DNA of 64,000 nucleotides from Cyanobium sp. Cruz CV13-4-11. Its GTDB lineage: Bacteria > Cyanobacteriota > Cyanobacteriia > PCC-6307 > Cyanobiaceae. Location: positions 62,001 through 126,000 of the forward strand of contig NZ_JAGQCH010000007.1 of the NCBI RefSeq assembly GCF_024346055.1. Reading direction: 5' to 3'. A program made the position numbers and the translations under genes. Positions 57,511-64,000 of the stretch are shown here, piece by piece. Each line of letters begins with the position of its first letter. The first letter of the stretch is position 1. Below the pieces are notes generated by a model. The model did not search any database, was not told where the DNA came from, and worked only from the letters and a program-made list of their open reading frames with translations.

Positions 57511-58845
57511 TCAGGGGGTGGTGGCGGCCGGGGTGAGGGCCCATTGGCGGCTGAGGGCCTCGCGCAGGGCCGGGCAGGCGCCGAGGGCCTGAAGGGGGCG
57601 GCGGGCTTGAGCCGCAGCAGGTTTGGACGCAGGGGCTGGGGCGTTGGACCGTTGGTCTGCGGGAAGATCCGCCGCGATCAGGGCGGCCAGGGGATCGGTG
57701 GCGGCTGCGGCTTTCAGTTGGCCTGGATCCTGCCGGCCCTGGCGCAGGGCGACGAACAGATCGCGGCGGCGGCGCAACTCCAGGGGAATGGTGACCGGCT
57801 GACCGCAGAGGCGCTCCACCTCGGCCAGGGCGGCCCGCAGCCCGGGGGAGGTGGGCGCCGCCTGCGGCTGGGGCTGGGTTCGGGGCCAGACCAGGGCCAG
57901 CAAGCCCGCGCCGGCGGCGGCAAGGGCCAGGCCGATGGCCAGCGCCCGGCCGATCGCCGGGCGCTGGCGCCGGGGGGGAGAGGCCTGGGCGGCCGGCGGC
58001 GGGGAGGGCGCCAGGGCCGTGGTTTGCGTCGCCTGCGCTTCCCCAAGCGCTCCAGCGCGCCCGATCGCCACGGTCACGTCGTCGCCACTGCCCTCGCGGC
58101 TGATCCGATCCAGCGCCTCCGGCAGGAGGCCGACCCCCTCGCCGCCGCTGCGGGCCAGCCAGGCCGCCAGGGTGAGGAAGTCGCCGTCGGTGGCGCAGGA
58201 CTTGCGGATGCCGTCGGTGCAGAGCACCAGGGCGAAGTCGCCCTCCTCGAGCGCCAGGGGATACAGGGCCGCCCGGCGGGCGAACAGGGACGCCGCCTGG
58301 GGCTGGCAGAGGCTGCAGGTGGCCTCACCGAGGACCGTGGGTTCGTTCTCCTCCTCCAGCAAACGGGCACGGCCGTCCGCCTCCACCCGCACCAGGTCCC
58401 AGTCGCCGAGACCCGTATGGCCCCACCAGCGGGCCGTCATCACCACCAGGCCCAGGGTGCTGCCATAGAGCAGGGGCTCGAAACCGCCCTCGCCGGGATC
58501 GCTCTGCCAATGGGCCTGCACGGCCTCCAGCCAGCGGCCCTGAACCGCCTCGGGCAGGTCGTGGGCCAGCCAGCGGCTCCAGGCCCCCTCCCCGTCCTCC
58601 GGGGGCGCCGAGGCCAGGGCCGCACTCGCCACGGCCAGGGCCGTCTCGCAGGCCAGGCGGCTGCCCACCTCGCTGCGCCGGTAGCGGCGCCCGCCGTGGC
58701 CATCGGCCACCGCCATCAGCATCACGGGCTGGCCATCGGTGTCGCGCAGCTCGCGGTAGAGAACGGCGTCCTGGCAGGGGCGGCCAGCCCTGAGGTGGGC
58801 GGCCCCGGCCCGGCTGGCAGCGATCGGCGCCGCCCAGCGGTTCAC
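57511..58845 (-). CDS. PP2C-family protein phosphatase with membrane helix
   Basis: A 444-residue Ser/Thr phosphatase from GTG 58845 (overlaps the vWA gene stop as GTGA). Metal-binding Asp residues are seen in GRPCQDA (Asp26) and AVADGHGG (Asp48); LCTDGIRKS and GDDVTVAIGR are the later conserved Asp motifs. After the catalytic domain a Pro-rich stretch and one transmembrane helix (AIGRALAIGLALAAAGAGLLAL) precede a soluble C-terminal part with ERLCGQPV and helical content. It is a candidate partner phosphatase for the kinase two genes upstream. Confidence 0.87.
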   Translation of the reverse strand: MNRWAAPIAASRAGAAHLRAGRPCQDAVLYRELRDTDGQPVMLMAVADGHGGRRYRRSEVGSRLACETALAVASAALASAPPEDGEGAWSRWLAHDLPEAVQGRWLEAVQAHWQSDPGEGGFEPLLYGSTLGLVVMTARWWGHTGLGDWDLVRVEADGRARLLEEENEPTVLGEATCSLCQPQAASLFARRAALYPLALEEGDFALVLCTDGIRKSCATDGDFLTLAAWLARSGGEGVGLLPEALDRISREGSGDDVTVAIGRAGALGEAQATQTTALAPSPPPAAQASPPRRQRPAIGRALAIGLALAAAGAGLLALVWPRTQPQPQAAPTSPGLRAALAEVERLCGQPVTIPLELRRRRDLFVALRQGRQDPGQLKAAAATDPLAALIAADLPADQRSNAPAPASKPAAAQARRPLQALGACPALREALSRQWALTPAATTP

Positions 58846-59579
58846 CACACCAGGGGACCGACGTCGTCGGTGGGATCCAGCACGGTGGGGGGCAGATCGG
58901 GCAGGGGAATGTTGCCTGCCGCGGGCTCCAGGGGTGTCTCGCTCACCCGGCTCGCCGGCATCGAGGCGGCCCCCACCACCGCCGTGGAGGCCCACTGGAT
59001 GTACTGGGCCAGGGAGGTGGCGTTGCTGGCCTGCAGGGGGCGGCGGGGCGAGCGGCCCGCCGTGGCCGGCTCGCTGCCGATGAACCGCTGCAGCACCTCA
59101 AGATCGGCGTCGTGGCCGAGGGCGATGGCCAGGCGCACTGCCTTCTGGGCCCAGGGCACCCGCAGCAGGGCCTCGAGGCCGGCGGCGAAATCATCGGTGG
59201 GCTGGCCATCGGAGATCAGCACCAGCACCGGCGGCAGGGCGCGCACCTCCATCGGCGGGGTCTGCAGGGCCGCCGCCACCAGCTTCAGGGCCTCCCCCAT
59301 GGCCGTGATGCCGCCGGCCTGCAGATCGCGCCATTCCAGCTGGTCCACCGGCGTGGGGGTCTCGATGTGCCAGGCGGCATGGTCGGCGAAGCGGACGGCC
59401 CGCACCAGCACCCGCGCCTCCGGGTTGTCCCGGGCCACCGCCGCCATCCCTGGCAGCGACTGGCGGATGGCCTGGTTGAGGGCCTGCATCTTGCCCGACG
59501 CCGCCATCGAGCCGGAGCAGTCGCAGAGGTAGAGGAAGTGGAGCGGCCGGTTGGCCAGCTTGACGTCGGGAAACGGCAT
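58842..59579 (-). CDS. TerY-like von Willebrand factor A domain protein
   Basis: A 245-residue vWA protein. The MIDAS metal site is complete: DCSGSM (Asp20, Ser22, Ser24), Thr92 in GGITAMGEAL and Asp124 in ISDGQPTDD. It resembles TerY of the tellurite-resistance-linked systems in size and in the start VKLANRPLHFLYLCDCSGSM. The C-terminal ~40 residues are Pro-rich. No membrane helix. It is sandwiched between phosphatase (4-bp overlap) and kinase (3-bp gap), the typical TerY-P triad order. Confidence 0.88.
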   Translation of the reverse strand: MPFPDVKLANRPLHFLYLCDCSGSMAASGKMQALNQAIRQSLPGMAAVARDNPEARVLVRAVRFADHAAWHIETPTPVDQLEWRDLQAGGITAMGEALKLVAAALQTPPMEVRALPPVLVLISDGQPTDDFAAGLEALLRVPWAQKAVRLAIALGHDADLEVLQRFIGSEPATAGRSPRRPLQASNATSLAQYIQWASTAVVGAASMPASRVSETPLEPAAGNIPLPDLPPTVLDPTDDVGPLVW

Positions 59580-59582
59580 GGA

Positions 59583-60938
59583 TCAGGCGGCGGGGGATGG
59601 CCGGGTGGGGCGCTGCACGGCGATCGGACCCGACGGGGACTGGATCCGGGCGAGTGCGGCGAGGCTACAGCTCTCGCCAGGCTGCACCGGCTGGACGCGG
59701 CCGTCGTGGGTCTCGGCGCTCCAGGCGGCCGATGAGAGGTTGCGCAGCCCCAGCCGCCTGTGGTCCTGGGGATGGGCCACCACCCGGGCCAGCGGCCGGC
59801 GCAGATCCTCCCCGGCCAGGGCATCGAAGTGGTGGGGGTGGAGCTCGTTGTCGGGCGCCGCCAGCACGGCCCCACGGGCCAGCAGCAGCGTGATCGGCTC
59901 CGGCAGGGGGGCGCCGCAGCTCCAGCACAGCGCCGGGGCGCCGCTGGCCTGGAAGTTTTCCTGGCCGCAGGCGGGGCAGAGGGCACGGCGGTCGAGGGTG
60001 CGGGCCAGCTCCTGCTTCCACTGGCCGGTGAGGGCCCGCCGGGAGGGCTGCTTCATGCCGCGGCAGAAGGTCTGCTCGAACAGGGCCTGGAGGGGGCGGG
60101 GGTAGATGGGCCAGGTGATCAGGGCGGCCGCATGCTCGATCGGGTCGGGCCGGTTGCGGTCGTCCAGCGGATCGAAGATGAACACCGGATCCTCACCGCA
60201 GAGGCGGCGGCGGGCTGGCTCGTCAAGGCAGCGGATCGCCAGCTCCATCTGGCCCTTGAGCGGATCGTGGCGGGTGAGCAGCCGGAACAGCAGCACCGCC
60301 AGGGAGAAGAGGTCGCTGTCGGCGCCGGGCCGGGCCTGGCCCAGCAGCACCTCCGGGGCCATGAAGCCCGGGGTGCCCAGCACCGCGCCATGGTCGGCGC
60401 CATCCACCGCCACGTTGTCGTTGTCGCAGATGAGGATGCCGCCGCTGCCGGGCTCCAGGAAGAGGTTGCCCAGCGAGACGTCCTTGTAACAGAGCCCCGC
60501 CAGGTGCAGGGCGTGGAAGGCGTCGGCGAGGCCGAAGCAGGCCCGCAGCACCTGGCGCAGGCCGATCGCCAGCCGGCCGGCGGCATGCTCGCAGGCGCCC
60601 ACGTAGGCAGGCGGGCGCAGGGGCATCAGGTAGCCGAAGCTCTCCTGGCGGAGGCGGATCAGGGGGCGGCTGGCGGGGCTGGCCCGCAGCAGGGCGATCG
60701 GCCAGAGGAAATCCTCGTTCGGGGCGGTGGCCCGGATGCTCGCCTCCAGGCGCCGCTCCAGGCCCCCGTCACGGGCGATGCAGGCCGGCAGGTACCACTT
60801 CAGAGCCAGCCGCTCCCCCTGCAGGTCCACCTCGTACACCTGGCCCTGGGTGCCGCCCCCGAGGCCACGGATGATCTGGAGCGGGGCCGCCAGACCCTCG
60901 AAGCCCAGGCTGGCGCCCTCCGGCAGGATCCAGTTCAT
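59583..60938 (-). CDS. Ser/Thr protein kinase-like protein with zinc ribbon (TerY-P triad kinase)
   Basis: A 451-residue protein from ATG 60938. The kinase domain shows the Gly loop GLGGGTQGQVYEV, the lysine in LALKWYL, a catalytic loop YKDVSLGNLFL (Asp and Asn kept, HRD replaced by YKD), DND in place of DFG (ICDNDNVAVDG) and an APE motif. After about residue 320 comes a four-cysteine zinc ribbon (CPACGQENF and CWSCGAPLP), then a C-terminal beta-rich domain of FHA-like look (RLGLRNLSSAAWSAE). ATGA overlap joins it to the FHA gene upstream. Confidence 0.85.
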   Translation of the reverse strand: MNWILPEGASLGFEGLAAPLQIIRGLGGGTQGQVYEVDLQGERLALKWYLPACIARDGGLERRLEASIRATAPNEDFLWPIALLRASPASRPLIRLRQESFGYLMPLRPPAYVGACEHAAGRLAIGLRQVLRACFGLADAFHALHLAGLCYKDVSLGNLFLEPGSGGILICDNDNVAVDGADHGAVLGTPGFMAPEVLLGQARPGADSDLFSLAVLLFRLLTRHDPLKGQMELAIRCLDEPARRRLCGEDPVFIFDPLDDRNRPDPIEHAAALITWPIYPRPLQALFEQTFCRGMKQPSRRALTGQWKQELARTLDRRALCPACGQENFQASGAPALCWSCGAPLPEPITLLLARGAVLAAPDNELHPHHFDALAGEDLRRPLARVVAHPQDHRRLGLRNLSSAAWSAETHDGRVQPVQPGESCSLAALARIQSPSGPIAVQRPTRPSPAA

Positions 60939-61627
60939 GGCCGCCGCCCCGCCGCCGGGCCCATGGCCCTGCGGATGCCGTTGCGGTGGGCCAGGGCCGT
61001 CTCGAGGCTGTCGAAGCGGTGGCGGTAGGCCAGGCCGTCCTGCAGCGTCACCTCCAGCAGGTGCTCCCAGCGGGAGCCCAGCAGGATCCAACCCGCCAGC
61101 GCCCCCAGCTGCAGGGGCCAGAACAGCCAGGGGAAGGGAAGCAGCAACAGGCCGCCCAGGCAGAGCAGCAGCCACCAGCTGAAGGCCTGGGGATGGCGCC
61201 GGCGGCTGCGCACGTAGGCCGAGCGGATCCGGTCGAGGGGCAGGGATTGGCCGGCGAAATCCAGCTGGCCGGCGGCCGGCGGAGCCACCAACGGGGCCGC
61301 AGGGCGGCCACTGGTGGAGGCGCTGAACTGCAGCACCGGCCCCTGCAGGCCCAGCCGGATCTCGTCGCCGTCCGAGAGGGGCCGGCAGTCCCGCAGCCGG
61401 GCGCCTTCGAGGTAGGTGCCGTTGGCGCTGCCCAGGTCGCAGAGCAGCCACTGGCCGGCCCGTGTTCGCGACACCCGCACCAGGGCGTGGTGGCGGGAGA
61501 CGCCCTGGGCCTGGCTCAGGCAGAGGTCGCTGGCAGGATCGCGACCGATCGAAAGGGGCGTGCGGGGATCCAGCGGCACGCTGCGGCCGGGATCGTCACG
61601 CAGCAGCAGCCGGGGGTGGGGGCTCAT
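60935..61627 (-). CDS. FHA-domain membrane protein
   Basis: A 230-residue protein with an N-terminal forkhead-associated domain, which binds phosphothreonine: LSIGRDPASDLCLSQAQGVSRHHALVRV and LCDLGSANGTYLEGARL carry the conserved Gly-Arg, Ser-Arg-His and Asn-Gly residues. Two membrane helices follow (FSWWLLLCLGGLLLLPFPWLFWPLQLGALAGWILLG). A short basic tail ends RAMGPAAGRRP. Its start overlaps the small membrane protein stop (ATGA) and its stop the kinase start. It may tether phosphorylated kinase targets at the membrane. Confidence 0.88.
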   Translation of the reverse strand: MSPHPRLLLRDDPGRSVPLDPRTPLSIGRDPASDLCLSQAQGVSRHHALVRVSRTRAGQWLLCDLGSANGTYLEGARLRDCRPLSDGDEIRLGLQGPVLQFSASTSGRPAAPLVAPPAAGQLDFAGQSLPLDRIRSAYVRSRRRHPQAFSWWLLLCLGGLLLLPFPWLFWPLQLGALAGWILLGSRWEHLLEVTLQDGLAYRHRFDSLETALAHRNGIRRAMGPAAGRRP

Positions 61628-61908
61628 CGCGGATCCTCACCGGCCTTGCGCCGGCGGCCCAGGCGCCGGTCGGCCAGGAACCGGCCCCACAAGCCCATCG
61701 GTTCCCCTTCGCGCCAGGGGATCACCCGCCCGGGGAACAGCAGGGCCGAGGTCGCCAGGGCCAGGGCCACCAGCAGCAGCAACAGCAGCACCCAGCCGGG
61801 GATCGCCCCCACCCAGGTGGCGGCAAAGGTGGCCCGCAGCGCATACACCCCGATGGTCAGGGCGGTCCAGATGCGGAAGGGTGCCCATGGATCCCGGCGT
61901 TGCTCCAC
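61624..61908 (-). CDS. Small membrane protein, unknown function
   Basis: Not recognised. From GTG 61908 the product has 94 residues with two hydrophobic segments (IWTALTIGVYALRATFAATWV, WVLLLLLLVALALATSALLF) and a basic C-terminus (LADRRLGRRRKAGEDPR). A longer frame to 62013 would run into the divergent penicillin-binding protein gene and is less likely. It is the first gene of the phosphatase/vWA/kinase operon. The start is uncertain. Confidence 0.6.
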   Translation of the reverse strand: MEQRRDPWAPFRIWTALTIGVYALRATFAATWVGAIPGWVLLLLLLVALALATSALLFPGRVIPWREGEPMGLWGRFLADRRLGRRRKAGEDPR

Positions 61909-61967
61909 CTGGCCGGCCGCTCCGATCGCTGCGGGTAGCGTATGGGAGCAAGGCAGAAGGGCCGGGG

Positions 61968-64000
61968 ATGGGGGGGACGACGGAGCAGGCGTCGCCTGGT
62001 CACGGCTCCGCACCCACGCCCGCCACGGGTTGGCTCCGCCTCTGGCAGGCCCTTCGCCGCCCCGCTCCGGATGGCGGCCGTCGCCGGGCCGTGACCACGG
62101 CCCTGGGGGAACTGAACCGCCATGGCGCCTGGCTGGAACTCTGGATCGGCGGCCAGTGCCGCCGGCAGGTGGCCCTGGAGGGCGGTCGTTACCGCATCGG
62201 CCGGGATCCCCTCTGCGAGCTGCAGGCCGACGCCACCGGCGTCAGCCGCGTGCACGCGATCGTGGAGCAGGAGCGCCCGGGAGATCCGGACTATGTCGGC
62301 GAGGATTTCAGCTCCGCCAACGGTCTGTTTCACCGCGATCGCCGCATCCGCGCCATTCACCTGCGGGACGGGGACCGGCTGCAGCTCGGCTCGCCCCTGA
62401 AGGGGGAGGCGCCGACCCTGGTGTACCGCCATCCCCGCAGTCCCCTGGGGCAGCTGGTGCACTGGGGCGCCATCGGCGCCCTCATCGGCTCGGGCGTGGC
62501 CCTGGGGGGCCTGCTGCTGGCTACCACCGTCTCCGGAGGCTCCGCGATCCGGTCGGTGAGCGGGCCGGTGAAGGTGTTCTCCACCGATGGCCGCCAGATC
62601 GATGCGGCCGAGGGCTCTTCGACGGCCCTGCCCACCCTGGCCGACTACCCCCTGCACCTGCGCCAGGCCCTGATCGCCTCGGAGGACTCCCGCTTCGGCT
62701 GGAACAGTGGCATCGACCTGTTCGGCACGCTGCGCTCCCTGGTGCAGGGCACCGGCGGCGGCAGCGGCCTGGCCCAGCAGGTGGCCCGCATGGTCTACCC
62801 GGCCGTGGGCACCGATGTGTCGGTGGCCCGCAAGCTGCGGGAGCTGTGGGTGGCCTGGCAGCTGGAGGCGGGCTTCAGCAAGAACCGGATTCTGAAGATG
62901 TACCTCGACCGGGCCTACCTGGGCCTGGGGGCCGAAGGGTTCGAGCAGGCAGCCCAACTCTACTTCCGCAAGTCGGCCAGCGCCCTGGACGTGGCGGAGT
63001 CGGCGTTCCTGGTGGGCCTGCTGCCGAGCCCCAACAGCTACAGCCCCTGCAACCGGGAGAACCCCACCTGGGGAAGGGAGCGCCGCGACCTGGTGCTGGG
63101 GCGGATGCACGCCGAGGGCTATCTGTCCGATCAGGCGTTGATCGACGCCCGCCGCCGACCGCTGAACATCGATCCCTCCGCCTGCGGCGCGTCCACCTAC
63201 TCCAGCTATCCCTTCTTCAGCGACTACGTGATCGGCGAGCTGGAGGGTCGACGCTTCGCCCTCGACCTCAGCAGTGCGGAGGCCCGGGGCAACTACGCGG
63301 TGATCAGCAGCATCGACCCCCGCCTGCAGGCCATCGCCCAGAAGCAGCTGAAGGCGTTCCTGGAAGGGCCCGGGGCCCGGGCCGGGCTCACCCAGGGCGC
63401 CCTGATCTCGATCGACTACGGCACCGGGGCGATCCTGGCCTACGTCGGCGGCGGCGACTACAGCCGCTCGAGCTTTGACCGGGTGCAGGCCCTGCGCCAG
63501 CCTGGATCCACCTTCAAGCTGTTCGCGTTCCTGGCGGCCCTGGAGGCCGGCGTCAAGCCCGGCGATGCCGTCTCCTGCGCCCCCCTGGCCTACGTGGCCG
63601 GCTGCCGGGGCGGGGCTGGCAGCACCAGTGTGGCGGCGGGCTTCGCCAGCTCCGAGAACGTGGTGGCCCTGCGGCTGGCCCAGCAGGCCGGCCTGAACAA
63701 GGTGGTGGCCAAGGCCCGCCAGCTGGGCATCAGCACGCCGATGGAGGAGAGCTTCTCGATGGTGCTGGGGGGCAAGGAGACCTACCTCTACGAGCTGGCG
63801 GGGGCCTATGCCGTGGTCGCCAACGGCGGTCGCTCGGTGCCCCTGCACGGTGTGAAACGCATCTACGACCTGGGCATCTGCGGCTCGGTGCGGTCCCTGG
63901 CCGACTGCCCCCCCAGCGGCGTCACCACACCGGTGGGCGAGCAGACGCGGCAGCTGATCGAACCGGCGGTGGCCGCTGAGATGGATGCCCTGCTGCGGCA
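61968..64000 (+). CDS. Class A penicillin-binding protein with N-terminal FHA domain (3' partial)
   Basis: Bifunctional peptidoglycan glycosyltransferase/transpeptidase cut off by the window end after 677 codons. ATG 61968 follows a purine-rich ribosome-binding stretch. An FHA domain lies at about residues 55-135 (YRIGRDPLCEL, GVSRVHAIVEQ, SSANGLFHRD). One membrane helix is near 166-190. The GT51 domain starts near 239 (EDSRFGWNSGIDLFG) and includes GGGSGLAQQVARMVYP. The transpeptidase SxxK motif is PGSTFKLF (Ser near 514), and SxN is SEN near 562. It is divergent from the FHA/kinase operon by about 60 bp. Confidence 0.93.
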   Translation, partial: MGGTTEQASPGHGSAPTPATGWLRLWQALRRPAPDGGRRRAVTTALGELNRHGAWLELWIGGQCRRQVALEGGRYRIGRDPLCELQADATGVSRVHAIVEQERPGDPDYVGEDFSSANGLFHRDRRIRAIHLRDGDRLQLGSPLKGEAPTLVYRHPRSPLGQLVHWGAIGALIGSGVALGGLLLATTVSGGSAIRSVSGPVKVFSTDGRQIDAAEGSSTALPTLADYPLHLRQALIASEDSRFGWNSGIDLFGTLRSLVQGTGGGSGLAQQVARMVYPAVGTDVSVARKLRELWVAWQLEAGFSKNRILKMYLDRAYLGLGAEGFEQAAQLYFRKSASALDVAESAFLVGLLPSPNSYSPCNRENPTWGRERRDLVLGRMHAEGYLSDQALIDARRRPLNIDPSACGASTYSSYPFFSDYVIGELEGRRFALDLSSAEARGNYAVISSIDPRLQAIAQKQLKAFLEGPGARAGLTQGALISIDYGTGAILAYVGGGDYSRSSFDRVQALRQPGSTFKLFAFLAALEAGVKPGDAVSCAPLAYVAGCRGGAGSTSVAAGFASSENVVALRLAQQAGLNKVVAKARQLGISTPMEESFSMVLGGKETYLYELAGAYAVVANGGRSVPLHGVKRIYDLGICGSVRSLADCPPSGVTTPVGEQTRQLIEPAVAAEMDALLR

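Overview
The window is cyanobacterial. It carries cytochrome b6f subunits (petC, petA), the NDH-1 subunit ndhB, a plastoquinone-pathway prenyltransferase, Vipp1, a cyAbrB regulator, the plastid-type ribosomal protein PSRP-3/Ycf65, and a cytochrome c oxidase operon with its heme A genes. The high GC content, very tight gene packing and gene content suggest a picocyanobacterium of the Cyanobium/Synechococcus group. That placement is inference from gene content, not a phylogeny. I see no insertion sequences, prophage, CRISPR array or rRNA. One tRNA gene is present (Val, CAC anticodon).

Layout. 1-4.5 kb: petC (5' end cut off), petA, lgt, cobM, an AlkB-like dioxygenase and a small putative lipoprotein. 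4.6-16 kb: tRNA-Val, a RodZ-like protein, Ppx/GppA phosphatase, prenyltransferase, LD-carboxypeptidase, a CpcT/DUF3598-like protein, ispD, a GT9-like protein, a K+ channel/RCK protein, fabG and a groEL without groES. 15.9-21 kb, minus strand: ctaA-ctaB followed by an ABC exporter pair, a hypothetical and nanE. 21-26 kb: ctaC-ctaD-ctaE and cyAbrB on the plus strand. Between ctaA and ctaC sits a channel-like membrane gene flanked by two 84-bp direct repeats. 26-35 kb: HdeD-like protein, ribE, bifunctional nuclease, iron-sulfur aldo/keto reductase, then a minus-strand chain (solute-binding lipoprotein, CobT-like, DUF2232, lipoprotein, topA). 35.5-43.5 kb: ndhB, ABC ATPase, M23 peptidase, birA, aminotransferase, thioredoxin, vipp1, a DUF721/DciA-like protein with a zinc ribbon, and a WbuC cupin. 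43.5-48.3 kb is the most irregular part: two unrecognised exported or anchored proteins, a protochlorophyllide-reductase-like SDR, and two apparent pseudogenes (an alpha/beta hydrolase with an internal deletion and a methyltransferase with an in-frame TAA). 48.3-56.8 kb: ald, nadE, nadD, a dynamin/Era-like GTPase, a DUF21/CBS protein, pepP, a HAD hydrolase and PSRP-3.

56.8-64 kb holds the most interesting functional cluster: a tightly overlapping minus-strand operon encoding a PP2C phosphatase, a von Willebrand A protein, a Ser/Thr kinase with a zinc ribbon, an FHA membrane protein and a small membrane protein, ending in a transaldolase. It lies head to head with a class A penicillin-binding protein that carries its own N-terminal FHA domain (3' end cut off by the window). 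The phosphatase/vWA/kinase set matches the TerY-P triad type, and the two FHA proteins suggest phospho-signalling to peptidoglycan synthesis.

Non-ATG starts (GTG, TTG) embedded in four-base stop/start overlaps are frequent. Two genes (lgt and the HAD hydrolase) have family-conserved N-termini with no ATG, GTG or TTG available, only a well-placed CTG.
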